From the NCBI GenBank assembly GCA_030447725.1, contig JAUJOQ010000008.1, forward strand, positions 50,475 to 114,474: a stretch of DNA of 64,000 nt, written 5' to 3'. The position numbers and the translations under genes were made by a program. The notes below the pieces were generated by a model that worked only from the letters and a program-made list of their open reading frames with translations, made no database searches and was not told the origin of the DNA. The stretch is from Thermoleophilaceae bacterium (GTDB taxonomy: Bacteria; Actinomycetota; Thermoleophilia; Solirubrobacterales; Thermoleophilaceae). This document shows positions 1 to 8,936 of the stretch, piece after piece. Numbering within the stretch: position 1 is the first letter of the stretch; each line of letters opens with the position of its first letter.

Positions 1-738
1 CGCACCGTAACCGGTGAGATATCCCAGCACCTCCGCGCCGCGCTCCCTGGCGGCCTCCTCGGTCTCGAGGACGAGTGCGCCGGCGCCCTCGCCCATGATG
101 AAGCCGTCGCGGCGAGCATCGAACGGGCGCGAGACACCCGACGGGGAGGTCGCGCCCATGCCCGCGAAGGCGGCCCGGGCGAGGGGCGTAAGTCCGGCCT
201 CGGCGCCGCCGACGATGCACGCATCGGCGTCGCCGTGCTGGACCATGCGCATACCGGCGCCGATAGCGTGGGCGCCCGCCGCGCAGGCGGACACCGTGCC
301 GTAGCACTGGCCCTTCAGCCCGTGTTTCATGGCCACGACCCCGGAGGCGGCGTTGGCCATCAGCAGCGGGACAGCCAGCGGTGACACCGCCTCGGCGCCG
401 CGTTCGCGCAGCGCCTCGTGCTGTGTCTCGATCGTGCCGATGCCGCCGATCCCGGTACCCATGATGCAGCCCACGCGCCCGGGATCGACCGGCGGACCGT
501 CCTCCCAGCCGGCCTGGTCGACCGCCTCCTGACAGGCTACGAGCGCAAACTGGGTGAAGCGATCGGCGCGGCGGGTGTCCTTGCGCGAGAGGAACTCCTC
601 GGGATCGAAGTCCCGGCAGTCGCCGAGGCCGCCCTCGATTCCCGACTCGCCGGCCGACCAGCGGTCCATCATCGTGCCGGCGCCGACGCCCAGTGGCGTG
701 ATGGCGCCGAGACCGGTGATTGCGACGCGGCGGCTCAT
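1..738 (-). CDS. fabF: beta-ketoacyl-ACP synthase II, FabF (3' end beyond window)
   Basis: Condensing enzyme of type II fatty-acid synthesis: it joins malonyl-ACP to a growing acyl-ACP in the cytoplasm. The visible 246 codons begin MSRRVAITGLGAITPLG, the usual FabF N-terminus, and contain the nucleophile cysteine near residue 153 in TVSACAAGAHAIG. The catalytic His/His region lies beyond the window edge, so the gene is partial. The ATG overlaps the stop of a 25-codon ORF (ATGA), suggesting translational coupling. It is the last gene of fabD-fabH-fabG-microORF-fabF as far as visible. Identification is secure at family level. Confidence 0.95.
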   Translation of the reverse strand, partial: MSRRVAITGLGAITPLGVGAGTMMDRWSAGESGIEGGLGDCRDFDPEEFLSRKDTRRADRFTQFALVACQEAVDQAGWEDGPPVDPGRVGCIMGTGIGGIGTIETQHEALRERGAEAVSPLAVPLLMANAASGVVAMKHGLKGQCYGTVSACAAGAHAIGAGMRMVQHGDADACIVGGAEAGLTPLARAAFAGMGATSPSGVSRPFDARRDGFIMGEGAGALVLETEEAARERGAEVLGYLTGYGA

Positions 739-812
739 TGGCCGGTGCCCTCGGAGACGAAGTCGAGCGGGAACCCGCCGGTCGGAAGGTCTTTCATGGA
801 TACGGTTGGCAT
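735..812 (-). CDS. 25-aa micro-ORF between fabG and fabF
   Basis: A 25-residue ORF, MPTVSMKDLPTGG followed by FPLDFVSEGTGQ, lies where acpP is found in many actinobacterial fab clusters. It has a strong ribosome-binding site (AAAGGAG, about 7 nt before the ATG), and its stop codon overlaps the fabF start by 4 nt. It is not a piece of acyl carrier protein: there is no DSL phosphopantetheine motif. It could be a leader peptide that couples fabF translation, or a conserved small protein. I do not recognise it. Its reality rests on the ribosome-binding site and the overlap only. Confidence 0.5.
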   Translation of the reverse strand: MPTVSMKDLPTGGFPLDFVSEGTGQ

Positions 813-840
813 CTGAGGTGCTCCTTTCGCGCGGCGACCG

Positions 841-1575
841 CTAAGCGGTCATGCCGCCATCTACGGTCAGGGTGGTGCCGTTTACATAGGACGCCTCTTC
901 TGAGACGAGGAAGCGCACGCAGGCCGCCACCTCCTCGGGTGTGCCGGCGCGTCGCGCCGGAATGGCGCGCAGCATCTCGTCGCCGATGCCCTCGGTCATC
1001 TCGGTCTCCACCAGTCCGGGCGCCACGGCGTTGACGGTGATCGAGCGGCGCGCCACCTCGGCCGCCACAGTGTGGGTGAAGGCGATCAGGCCGGCCTTCG
1101 AGGCGGCGTAGTTCGCCTGGCCGGGGTTGGCGCGCTGGCCGACGATCGAGGCGATGTTCACCACCCGGCCGAAGCGTTCCCGCATCATCGAGCGCAGGGC
1201 GCGCCGGGTGGTGCGGAAGGCGGCGGACAGGTTGGTCTCGAGCACCCGGTTCCAGGACTCGTCGTCGAGCTGGGGCGAGAGGCCGTCGGCGCGCACGCCG
1301 GCGTTGTTCACGAGCACCAGAACCGGCCCGGCGCGCTCCTCGAGGTCGGTGAACAGCTCGTCCGCGGCGGAGGGCTCGGCCACGTCTGCCTGCTGCGCGA
1401 AGGCACGGCCCCCGGCGGCCTCGATCTCGCCGACGACGCGCTCGGCGCCCTCTGAGTCACTGCGGTAGTTGACGGCCACGAGCCACGAGTCGGCGGCCAG
1501 CGTGCGCGCGATGGCGGCGCCGATGCCGCGAGAAGCGCCGGTCACGAGCGCACAGCCGTCGGCCTTGCGGTTCAC
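841..1575 (-). CDS. fabG: 3-oxoacyl-ACP reductase FabG
   Basis: NADPH-dependent reduction of 3-oxoacyl-ACP in the fatty-acid elongation cycle. It is a short-chain dehydrogenase of about 244 aa with the nucleotide motif TGASRGIG, the NNAG motif, and the catalytic Ser-Tyr-Lys (Ser in NIASIVG, then YAASK). The start chosen is the GTG whose last bases overlap the fabH TGA (GTGA); a GTG three codons upstream (1584) is possible. Its place directly after fabH, within a fab operon, supports FabG over other SDR reductases. Confidence 0.93.
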   Translation of the reverse strand: MNRKADGCALVTGASRGIGAAIARTLAADSWLVAVNYRSDSEGAERVVGEIEAAGGRAFAQQADVAEPSAADELFTDLEERAGPVLVLVNNAGVRADGLSPQLDDESWNRVLETNLSAAFRTTRRALRSMMRERFGRVVNIASIVGQRANPGQANYAASKAGLIAFTHTVAAEVARRSITVNAVAPGLVETEMTEGIGDEMLRAIPARRAGTPEEVAACVRFLVSEEASYVNGTTLTVDGGMTA

Positions 1576-2567
1576 ATCCCCCACTCGACCACCCCCGATC
1601 CCCAGGTGAAGCCCGCCCCGAAGGCCGACACGAGCACGCGCGAGCCGGGGTTGAGGCGGCCGGAGCGCTCGGCTTCGGCGAGCGCTATCGGGATGCTCGC
1701 CGACGATGTGTTGCCGTACTTGGCGATGCAGTCGATCACGCGGTCGGGGTCGAGCCCGAGCCGCTCGCCCACCGAGGCGATGATGCGAGTGTTGGCCTGG
1801 TGGTAGACGAAGAGGTCGATGTCCTCGAGCGCCAGCTCCTCGGCCTCCAGCACCTCGAGGGTGGACTCAGACAGGCGAGCGACGGCCGCGCGGAAGGTGT
1901 CCTGCCCGCGCATCTCGAGCAGGCCTCGCTCGTGCTCGACGAATATGCACTCCGCCCCACTGCCGTCGGCGCGCAGTTGCACCCGGCCCACGCGGCCGGG
2001 ACCGCCGGGCGTGACGACAACCGCCCCCGCGCCGTCGCCGAACAGCGCAGCGGTGCGCCTGTCGACCGGGTCGGTCCGCCGGGCGCAGAGGTCGGCGCCG
2101 ATCAGGAGCACCGAGTCGGCGCGCCCGGACTCGATCTGACCGCACGCCAGCGCCAGCCCTGAGAGCCAGCCCGTGCACGCCGCACCGAGGTCGATCGCCC
2201 CGGCGCCGACCGCTCCGAGCTCTTGCGCCACCTGCGGCGCGGCATTTGGCAGCAGCCGGGTCGCGGTGAAGGTCGCCACCAGCACGAGGTCGACCTGCGT
2301 CGGCTCGATCCCGGCGCGCTCCAACGCAGCGCGGCCGGCCTCGGCTGCGAGTTGCTCGAGGGTCTCGCCCGGTTGCGCGTGGCGGCGCTCGTGCACGCCG
2401 GTGCGTTTGACGATCCAGCTCTGCTCGACTCCCAGGCGCTCGGCGATTGGACCGTTGGTCACGACCTGGTCGGGCAGCGCCACGCCGAGTCCGGCGATGC
2501 CGGCGTCACGCAGGCCCGAGAGTTGTGGGGCGTCCGCGGCGGCGGGCTCGGAGGTCACGCTAGGCAC
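1572..2567 (-). CDS. fabH: beta-ketoacyl-ACP synthase III, FabH
   Basis: Starts fatty-acid synthesis by condensing an acyl-CoA primer with malonyl-ACP. The 331-aa protein has the full triad context: Cys in AACTGWLSGLAL, His in VYHQANTRI, and Asn in KYGNTSSASIP. The GTG start at 2567 overlaps the end of fabD by 8 nt; a second GTG at 2558, just past the fabD stop, is an alternative. Primer choice (straight or branched) cannot be read with confidence from the sequence. Confidence 0.95.
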   Translation of the reverse strand: MPSVTSEPAAADAPQLSGLRDAGIAGLGVALPDQVVTNGPIAERLGVEQSWIVKRTGVHERRHAQPGETLEQLAAEAGRAALERAGIEPTQVDLVLVATFTATRLLPNAAPQVAQELGAVGAGAIDLGAACTGWLSGLALACGQIESGRADSVLLIGADLCARRTDPVDRRTAALFGDGAGAVVVTPGGPGRVGRVQLRADGSGAECIFVEHERGLLEMRGQDTFRAAVARLSESTLEVLEAEELALEDIDLFVYHQANTRIIASVGERLGLDPDRVIDCIAKYGNTSSASIPIALAEAERSGRLNPGSRVLVSAFGAGFTWGSGVVEWGM

Positions 2568-3420
2568 TTGCAGCCTCGACGGGCTCCGGCGCGCTCACTT
2601 CGACGTCGTCGAGTGTGCGCCTCACGAGGCCGGACAAGACCTTCCCGGGCCCCGTCTCGACAAAGCTGCGCCCGCCGGCGGCGTGGACGGCCTTCAGCAC
2701 CTCGACCCAGCGTACGGGCGACACGAGCGCCTTCGCCAGAGATTCGCGGGGGTCATCGCCGAAGGGGGCGGCCGTGACGCAGGAGTACACCGGAGCGCGC
2801 GGCGGTCGCATCTCGACCTCGCGCAGCACCGCCAGGAACGGCTCCACCACGTGCTCGAGCAGGGGGGAATGGAAGGCGCCGGCTACGGCCAGCCGCTTCA
2901 CCCGCAGAGCCGACTCGCTCGCCGCGGCCTCGGCCTCGGCCGCCTCGATCCCGGCCAGGGGTCCCGATAGAACGATCTGCTTGGGGGCGTTGTCGTTTGC
3001 GACCACGAGGTGGTGGCGCTCGGCCAGAGCCTCGGCCTCGCCGCGCCCGGCGCGCACGGCCAGCATCCCGCCCGGGGTCTCGACCGCCGCGCGGTCCATC
3101 AGCCGACCGCGCTCGGCGACTATCCGAAGACCGTCTTCCTCGCTCAGCGCGCCGGCCGCCACCAGCGCGGTGATCTCACCAAGCGAGTGGCCGGCGTAGA
3201 GGTCGGCGTCGGGGCGCCCGAGACGCTCGAACCCGGCGATCGCCGCGCAGAAGATGGCGGGCTGCGCGAACCGCGTGCCGTCTGCCACTCGCGCGAAAGG
3301 GTCCTCGCCCACGACGCCGGTCACGCGCTCGGCCAGGTCGGGACGCAACTCGGCGACCGTCGCGGCCATGCCCGGCTCCTGGCTGCCCTGACCTGGAAGC
3401 AGCAATACGAAGTTGCTCAT
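2560..3420 (-). CDS. fabD: malonyl-CoA:ACP transacylase FabD
   Basis: Transfers malonyl from CoA to acyl carrier protein, supplying extender units. The 286-aa protein begins with the family signature LLPGQGSQEPGM and carries the nucleophile serine in AGHSLGEITA, with a histidine in GAFHSPLLE. It is the first gene of the fab cluster, and its end overlaps fabH. A hairpin about 50 bp upstream probably ends the preceding two-component operon. Confidence 0.95.
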   Translation of the reverse strand: MSNFVLLLPGQGSQEPGMAATVAELRPDLAERVTGVVGEDPFARVADGTRFAQPAIFCAAIAGFERLGRPDADLYAGHSLGEITALVAAGALSEEDGLRIVAERGRLMDRAAVETPGGMLAVRAGRGEAEALAERHHLVVANDNAPKQIVLSGPLAGIEAAEAEAAASESALRVKRLAVAGAFHSPLLEHVVEPFLAVLREVEMRPPRAPVYSCVTAAPFGDDPRESLAKALVSPVRWVEVLKAVHAAGGRSFVETGPGKVLSGLVRRTLDDVEVSAPEPVEAASA

Positions 3421-3472
3421 GCACGGTGTCCTACCCGCCGGCGCCTCCGTTGCGCGGCACGGACGCCGCCAT

Positions 3473-3490
3473 ACCCCCCGCCTGGGGGGT
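3473..3490 (-). terminator. GC-rich hairpin after the response regulator gene
   Basis: ACCCCCC-N4-GGGGGGT forms a perfect 7-bp stem just past the response-regulator stop and upstream of fabD. There is no U-run, so it is a terminator-like hairpin rather than a textbook intrinsic terminator. Confidence 0.5.
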
Positions 3491-3507
3491 GAAATCCAGG
3501 AGCGCAG

Positions 3508-4155
3508 CTAGCTGCCTCCGCTAGTCAGCCCGAGGCGCTCGGCCCGCTGAACCGCCTCGGCTCGGTTGCGAACGTCGAGCTTGCGGTAGAGCGCGCTCGT
3601 GTGCTCCTTGACGGTGTGCGGGGAGAGGTGCAGCTGCGCCGCGATCTCGCGGTTCGTGGCGCCGAAGGCCATCAGCCCGAGCACTTCGCGTTCGCGGTTG
3701 GTCAGCGGGGTCGCCGGCTTCTCGGCGCGCGGGGCGAACACGCTCTGCCCGTTTGCGACCCTGCGCACGGCCCTCGTGATGTGGCGCGCCGGCCAGTCCT
3801 TTGGCACGAAGCCCGACGCGCCCGCGGTCTTGGCCGCCTCGGGCGAGATCCAGCCCGCGCCCGAGATGAGCAGCACCCGGGTCTGCGGTGAGTCGCGCCG
3901 CAGCGCCTCGCACAGCTCGGCGCCGGATTGCTCGCCGAGGAACAGATCCACGAGCGCGACGTGCGGGTCGTAGCGGGCGGCGAGTTCGAGCGCCTCCTCG
4001 CTCGTGCGCGCGCTCAGGCAACGCTCGACCCATGACTGCTCGGTGAACAGCAGCCGAAAGCCCCACTGCACCACGTCGTGGTCGTCCACCACGAGCAGGC
4101 GCAGTCGCCGACCACGGACTGCCCGGGCGTCGCTGCCCCTGACCGGCCCGCTCAC
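3508..4155 (-). CDS. NarL/FixJ-type response regulator
   Basis: DNA-binding output protein of a two-component system. It has an N-terminal receiver domain (acidic pair in LLVVDDHDVV, phosphoacceptor Asp in VALVDLFLGE, conserved Lys in FVPKDW) and a C-terminal LuxR-type helix-turn-helix (LTNREREVLGLMAFG to VRNRAEAVQRA). The chosen GTG start overlaps the kinase stop (GTGA), giving 215 aa; a start at 4185 would add ten residues inside the kinase gene. Its target is unknown. It is coupled to the upstream kinase. Confidence 0.9.
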   Translation of the reverse strand: MSGPVRGSDARAVRGRRLRLLVVDDHDVVQWGFRLLFTEQSWVERCLSARTSEEALELAARYDPHVALVDLFLGEQSGAELCEALRRDSPQTRVLLISGAGWISPEAAKTAGASGFVPKDWPARHITRAVRRVANGQSVFAPRAEKPATPLTNREREVLGLMAFGATNREIAAQLHLSPHTVKEHTSALYRKLDVRNRAEAVQRAERLGLTSGGS

Positions 4156-5270
4156 CGGCCTGGCGCAACCAGGCGCACGTGCCACTCGCCGGGCGGGCCC
4201 GACCCGAACTCCAGCACGCCGCCGTACTGCAGCGCCTCGAACGCGGCCAGCCGCAGCCCGATCCCGGCGCCGCGGCGTGTGCCGCCGGTGCGCACGCCGT
4301 CGTTTCGCACCTCGAGGGTGTAGGCGCCATCCACCTGGTCCACCGTCACCTCGACGGCGGAGGGCTCGGCGTGGCGGTCGACGTTGCGCAGCGCCTCCGC
4401 GAGCACCGACTGCGCGAGCGGCTCGAGCTCGTCGGGCAGCGGAGAGTCGAGCTCCCAGCTGACCTCCACTCGCAGTTGGGTGTAGTGGCGTGTCAGGCGC
4501 TCGAGCTCGCCCCGCAACGTCACGCCGGCCCGTCTGGGCGGCACGACTCCGAGCGGCCGAGACAGCGCGGTGCGCAGATCGACGAGCGCTCCGTGGATCT
4601 CACCGGCGCAGCGATGGCGCTCCTCCGCGTCCAGGTCTGCCGCCGAGCCGAGCGCGAGGTAGACCCCGAACACCCGCTGCATCACCCGTTCGTGGATCTC
4701 GCGCGCCAGCTCGATCTGGCCGCCGAGCTGGCGCGCCTGCTCGTGCTCGGTCGTGGCGATCTGCGCGCTGGCGGCGAGCGCAGCCGTCTTGCCGAGCACC
4801 CACATCGCGTGACGCTCGGGCTCTGTCAGCTCACAGCGGTCCCCGCCGCGGTCGGCGAAGATCACTCCCAGCCACCGTCCGCCGGCGCCGACGGGGGTGC
4901 AGGTGAGCGCGGTCACGCCTGGATAGTGCGCATAGCGCTCGGGCAGCTCGGCGTCGAGATCCTCCGATGCCTCCATCACCCGGTCTTCCGACAGCGCGCG
5001 TTGGGCTATCGGGGTCTCGTCGAGGGTCCCGTAGATCTGCTCGACCATCTCGGCCGGCATGCCATGGCTCCCCGCGGGGACGACGAGCTTGCGCGCGTCG
5101 TCGTAGAGGAGCAGGGCCGCGCGACGCATTGAGGTCAGGCGACAGACGGCCTCGCACAGTCGGTCGTAGAACTGCGGCGAGCCCGAGTCGGGATCCGAAT
5201 CGAGCTCCGAGAGCAGCGACACGAACACGTCCAGTGCATCCACCTGCTGCGACGGTGCCATCTGGGTCAT
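4152..5270 (-). CDS. GAF-domain sensor histidine kinase
   Basis: Sensor kinase, 372 aa, without membrane segments, so probably cytoplasmic. Residues about 15-175 look like a GAF-type sensory domain (SMRRAALLLYDDARK to GVIFADRGGD). The dimerisation/phosphoacceptor region carries the His in LAREIHERVMQRVFGVYLAL, as in DevS/NarX-like HisKA_3 kinases. The ATPase domain has the N-box in ALRNVDRHAEPSAVEV and a glycine box in RRGAGIGLRL. It is operonic with the NarL-type regulator and divergent from the R2-like gene, which could be a target. The signal is unknown. Confidence 0.85.
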   Translation of the reverse strand: MTQMAPSQQVDALDVFVSLLSELDSDPDSGSPQFYDRLCEAVCRLTSMRRAALLLYDDARKLVVPAGSHGMPAEMVEQIYGTLDETPIAQRALSEDRVMEASEDLDAELPERYAHYPGVTALTCTPVGAGGRWLGVIFADRGGDRCELTEPERHAMWVLGKTAALAASAQIATTEHEQARQLGGQIELAREIHERVMQRVFGVYLALGSAADLDAEERHRCAGEIHGALVDLRTALSRPLGVVPPRRAGVTLRGELERLTRHYTQLRVEVSWELDSPLPDELEPLAQSVLAEALRNVDRHAEPSAVEVTVDQVDGAYTLEVRNDGVRTGGTRRGAGIGLRLAAFEALQYGGVLEFGSGPPGEWHVRLVAPGR

Positions 5271-5356
5271 GCTCAGCTCGGAGATTACCGGCCGGGCCTG
5301 GTTTCACCGCGCCGCCGGAGGTCTGGTAGCTTGGCGGCGATGCGGGTGGATCGACA

Positions 5357-6634
5357 GTGACGGCGACGGCTACTCAGAACCCGCTCGACAGGATCAGCTA
5401 CGGGGATCTCTACCGCCGCTGGGAGCAGGGCCACTGGCGGGCGACGGAGATCGACTTCGCGCGCGACCGCGAGCAGTGGCAGGCCGACTTCTCGGACTTC
5501 GAGCGCAAGGCGGCCGTGTGGAACTACGCGCTCTTCTTCTGGGGCGAGGACGCGGTCACCGACGGCCTCTCGCCCTACATCGACGCCGCGCCGCTGGAGG
5601 AGCAGAAGTACTTCCTCGCCACCCAGCAGGTCGACGAGGCGCGCCACGCCGTCTTCTTCAACCGCTTCATGCACGAGGTGGTCGGCATCGGCGACGGCCG
5701 CGTGGCAAGCGGGCTGGAGGGGATCCGGCCGCAGCTGACCTGGGGCTTCGAGCAGGTGTTCGGCCGGCTGGAGACGGTCTGCGCCGAGCTGCGTCGCGAC
5801 CCCTCGGCCCCGCGCCTGGCAGCGGCGGTGGCGCTCTACCACCTCGTGATCGAGGCGACGCTGGCCCAGACCGGGCAGCACTTCATCACGAGCTACCTGC
5901 AGGGCCGCGACCTGCTGCCGGGCTTCCGTGCCGGGATGGAGAACGTCGAGGCCGACGAGCAGCGCCATATCGGCTTCGGGGTCAAGCTGCTCTCCGACCT
6001 GCGCGAGGCGGACCCCGAGGTGCCCCACGCGGTGGCCGACATGCTGCGCGAGGTGCTCCCCTGGGCGATCGGAGTGATCGTCCCACCCGGCTGGGACGAG
6101 CGCTATCTCACCGCCTTCGGCTCGACGTTCGAGGATCTGGTCGAGGTCGGCGTCAACTCGATCATGACCAAGCTGCGCTCCGCCGGCATGCCGCTCGACG
6201 AGCTGCCCGGCCCGCCGGTCTTCCCCGTGCTCGGCGATCCTCGCGAGCGTGCAGAGCGCGCCAAGCGGCTGCTGCGCTGCGGCTACATCGGTGAGAAGAC
6301 CGGCCCGCCCTCGACCGACCCCGACGACATGCGGCTGCTGTTCGAGACGGTCGCGACCGGCCTCGACAGCGCCGCCGCCGCCGAGCCGGGCGTGATCCAG
6401 TGGGAGCTCACCGATGCAGAGCCCTGGCACATCGCCGTGGCGAACGGCAGCACGCAGGCGCGCCCGGGCCGTGTCGAGGATCCCCGCCTGAGCCTGCGCA
6501 CGCGCTTCGAGGACTTCGTCGACGTCGTCGGCAAGCGCAAGGACCCGCGCCGGCTGCTCGCCACCGGCCGGCTGCGGCCGCGCGGTGACCTGCGCTGGGT
6601 GTGGCGAAGCCGCCAGATGTTCCCGCCGCTGTAG
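5357..6634 (+). CDS. R2-like diiron/Mn-Fe oxidase fused to an SCP2 sterol-carrier domain
   Basis: Ferritin-like protein of the ribonucleotide-reductase R2 / R2-like ligand-binding oxidase superfamily. The metal-ligand pattern E, ExxH, E, ExxH is visible: Glu in FFWGEDAV, EARH in QQVDEARHAVFF, Glu in YHLVIEATLAQ, and EQRH in EADEQRHIGFG. Residues about 1-310 form this domain. The last ~110 residues (IQWELTDAEPWHIAV to LLATGRLRPRGDLR) match the SCP2 lipid-binding fold in pattern. No NrdA-type large subunit is nearby, so an oxidase acting on a bound fatty acid or sterol-like ligand is more likely than DNA precursor synthesis. It begins with GTG and is divergent from the kinase gene. Confidence 0.75.
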   Translation: MTATATQNPLDRISYGDLYRRWEQGHWRATEIDFARDREQWQADFSDFERKAAVWNYALFFWGEDAVTDGLSPYIDAAPLEEQKYFLATQQVDEARHAVFFNRFMHEVVGIGDGRVASGLEGIRPQLTWGFEQVFGRLETVCAELRRDPSAPRLAAAVALYHLVIEATLAQTGQHFITSYLQGRDLLPGFRAGMENVEADEQRHIGFGVKLLSDLREADPEVPHAVADMLREVLPWAIGVIVPPGWDERYLTAFGSTFEDLVEVGVNSIMTKLRSAGMPLDELPGPPVFPVLGDPRERAERAKRLLRCGYIGEKTGPPSTDPDDMRLLFETVATGLDSAAAAEPGVIQWELTDAEPWHIAVANGSTQARPGRVEDPRLSLRTRFEDFVDVVGKRKDPRRLLATGRLRPRGDLRWVWRSRQMFPPL

Positions 6635-6661
6635 ACGGGTACTGCGGCGTGACCGAGCCGC

Positions 6662-8050
6662 TCAGCGCCCAGGCACAGCCGCGCGTGCGCCCGAGCGCTG
6701 CGGGCGCTGCCCGCCCAAGTCGGAGATCAGCCGCGCCAACCCGGCGACGGCGCGCGGGTCATGGCCCGGGACGAAGTCGTCCACGAAGGGCATCGCGGCG
6801 CGCATCCCGATCGCCAGCGGCTGGAGGTCGAGCCCCATCGGGCGCGGGTTCATCCACACCAGCCGCCGCGACTGAAGCTGCAGCCGGCGCACCTCGGCCG
6901 CAAGCACATCCGGATCGCCGCGATCCCAGCCGTCTGACATCACCAGCACGATCGCCCCGCGGGCCAAGCCGCGCCGCCCGTAGGTGCGGTTGAAGTCAGC
7001 GAGCGCCCCGCCGATCCGGGTGCCGCCCGACCAGTCGGGCACCGTCGCGCGCGCCTGCTCGAGCGCGCGCTCGAGGTCGCGGCCGTCGAGGGAGCGCGTG
7101 ACCCGCGTGAGCTGCGTCGCGAACACGAACGCCTCCGCCCTTCGCGCCCCCCCGACCGCGGCCTTCAGCGAGGCCAGCAACACGCGCGAGTAGCGCTCCA
7201 TCGAACCCGACACGTCGCACAGGAACAGCAGCCGTCGCGGCCGCGGGGTCTGCGCCCTGAAGGCGAGCCGGAAGGCCTCTCCGTCGGTCGTCATCGAGTC
7301 GCGCACCGTCCGTCGCACGTCGAGACGGTGCCCGCCCCGGGCTGGGCGACTCCGGCGCGAGCGGCGCTCGGGCGCAGCCCGTTTGATGTCCTCCGCGAGC
7401 TGGCGCAGCGCGGCGAGCTCGTCGTGGTTGTAGTGCATCTGCTGCTTGTCGCCGAGGGTCTCGCGCTCGCTCCAGGCGGCCAGCACCCCGAGCTTCTGGG
7501 CGCTTGCCCCTTGATCGCCGTCGGCGCTCGGGATGTCGCGCGTGGCGCGCTGGTTGTCGCCGCTGGAGTCGACGGCGGCGGCCTTGCCCTCGTTGCGGAA
7601 CTGGGGCAGCGCCTCGCCGCCGTGCTGGGCTCCCCCCATGCGGTCATCGCTCTCGCCGTGCTCGGCGCCGCGCGCTGCCACCGTCAGCGGGTCGCCCGCC
7701 CAGAAGCGCTCGAAGACGGTGTCGAAGGGCTTGCGCTCGCCGGGGGTGTGGACGAACGTCGCGCGAGCCGCCCAGTAGACGTCCGACTGCTCACGCACGT
7801 CGAGCTCGGCCAGTGCGCTGAAGAACACGAGCTCTGAGTCCACGCTCACGGACAGCCCGAGGTCGCGCAGCGCTCGTGCGAAGGCCACGGCGGCGGCCAG
7901 GATCGCCTGGTCGGGCGGGCGCTCGGCGGCCGCGGGGCCCTCGACCACCTCTTGTCCCTGGGCCGCCTCCTGAGCCCGGGCCACCTCTGTGTGGACACCC
8001 GGCGACCATCCGTTGCCCGGCGGCCCCATCTCGTGCTCAGGCAGCCCCAC
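6662..8050 (-). CDS. VWA-domain protein, CoxE-like
   Basis: 462-aa protein that typically partners a MoxR AAA+ ATPase in metalloenzyme activation. The C-terminal half is a von Willebrand A domain with the MIDAS motif DVSGSM and later the MSDGWDRGDP segment; the N-terminal part contains a low-complexity, charged linker. The start chosen is the GTG at 8050, which follows GGAGGGAGG by 5 nt; it overlaps the moxR-like gene by 14 nt. CoxE proteins help insert the metal centre of aerobic CO dehydrogenase. Here the neighbours are hydrogenase genes, so a role in hydrogenase or electron-transfer assembly is inferred. Confidence 0.82.
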   Translation of the reverse strand: MGLPEHEMGPPGNGWSPGVHTEVARAQEAAQGQEVVEGPAAAERPPDQAILAAAVAFARALRDLGLSVSVDSELVFFSALAELDVREQSDVYWAARATFVHTPGERKPFDTVFERFWAGDPLTVAARGAEHGESDDRMGGAQHGGEALPQFRNEGKAAAVDSSGDNQRATRDIPSADGDQGASAQKLGVLAAWSERETLGDKQQMHYNHDELAALRQLAEDIKRAAPERRSRRSRPARGGHRLDVRRTVRDSMTTDGEAFRLAFRAQTPRPRRLLFLCDVSGSMERYSRVLLASLKAAVGGARRAEAFVFATQLTRVTRSLDGRDLERALEQARATVPDWSGGTRIGGALADFNRTYGRRGLARGAIVLVMSDGWDRGDPDVLAAEVRRLQLQSRRLVWMNPRPMGLDLQPLAIGMRAAMPFVDDFVPGHDPRAVAGLARLISDLGGQRPQRSGARAAVPGR

Positions 8051-8936
8051 CAGCGCCTCCCTCCTGTCGCAGCTCCGTCGCGCGCTCCCCGGCCCGATCG
8101 ACGAGCGCCTCCAGCCCGTCCCCCCGGATGCGCTCGAGATCGTCGCGTTCCTTGAGCAGCGTACCGAGTGTCCGATCGGCGGTCGCCGCGTCGATCTCCT
8201 CGCGTCCCAGCGTATGAAACGCCTCGACCCAATCGAGTGTCTCGCCCACCCCCGGCGAGCGGTACAGGTCGAGCCAGCGCAGATCCTGCACGAACGCGCA
8301 CACCTGATGGGCCAGCCGCTCGCTGACGCCCGGCAGCCGCGCACGCGCGATCGCCACCTCGCGCCGCAGGTCGGGATGGTCGATCCAGTGGTAGAGGCAG
8401 CGGCGCTTGAGCGCCTCGTGCAGGTCGCGCGTGCGGTTGGAGGTGATCACGACCGCCGGCGGCTGCTCGGCGCGTATCACCCCCACCTCGGGGATCGTTA
8501 CCTGGAAGTCCGACAGGAACTCGAGCAGGAAGGCCTCGAACTCGTCGTCGGCCCTGTCGAGCTCATCGATCAGGAGCACCGCCCCCGGATGGGCGAGCGC
8601 CTCGAGCAGCGGCCTGCGAACGAGGAACTCCTCGGAGTAGAGGGGTGCGGAGCCGCCCGCGCGCAGCTGCAGCAGCTGGCGTGGATAGTCCCAGTCGTAA
8701 AGGGCGTGGTGGACGTCGATGCCCTCGTAGCACTGAAGCCGGATCAAGGGCGCGTTCTTCGCGGTGGCGAGCGCCTTCGCCAGCTCGGTCTTTCCCACCC
8801 CGGGCTCGCCCTCCACCAGCAGCGGCTTGCGCAGCCGCTGCGCGAGGAACACCACCGTCGCGAGCCCCTCATCCATCAGGTAGCGCTGGCGGGTGAACGC
8901 ATCGCGCAGCTGCTCGATCGAGTCAAAGCCAGGCAT
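8037..8936 (-). CDS. MoxR-family AAA+ ATPase, CoxD-like
   Basis: AAA+ chaperone-type ATPase of 299 aa. Walker A is GEPGVGKTELAKALA, Walker B is LLIDELDRADDEFE, and there is a sensor-1 asparagine in VVITSNRTRDLHE. MoxR proteins remodel or load cofactors with a partner VWA protein, and the VWA gene follows with a 14-nt overlap. The start overlaps the end of the hydrogenase protease gene, so all three are probably one transcript with the upstream hydrogenase genes. Confidence 0.88.
   Translation of the reverse strand: MPGFDSIEQLRDAFTRQRYLMDEGLATVVFLAQRLRKPLLVEGEPGVGKTELAKALATAKNAPLIRLQCYEGIDVHHALYDWDYPRQLLQLRAGGSAPLYSEEFLVRRPLLEALAHPGAVLLIDELDRADDEFEAFLLEFLSDFQVTIPEVGVIRAEQPPAVVITSNRTRDLHEALKRRCLYHWIDHPDLRREVAIARARLPGVSERLAHQVCAFVQDLRWLDLYRSPGVGETLDWVEAFHTLGREEIDAATADRTLGTLLKERDDLERIRGDGLEALVDRAGERATELRQEGGAGGAA

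Noticed and set aside
735..812. Remnant of acyl carrier protein
   Set aside because: No DSL motif or helix pattern of ACP; only a proline/glycine-rich 25-mer.
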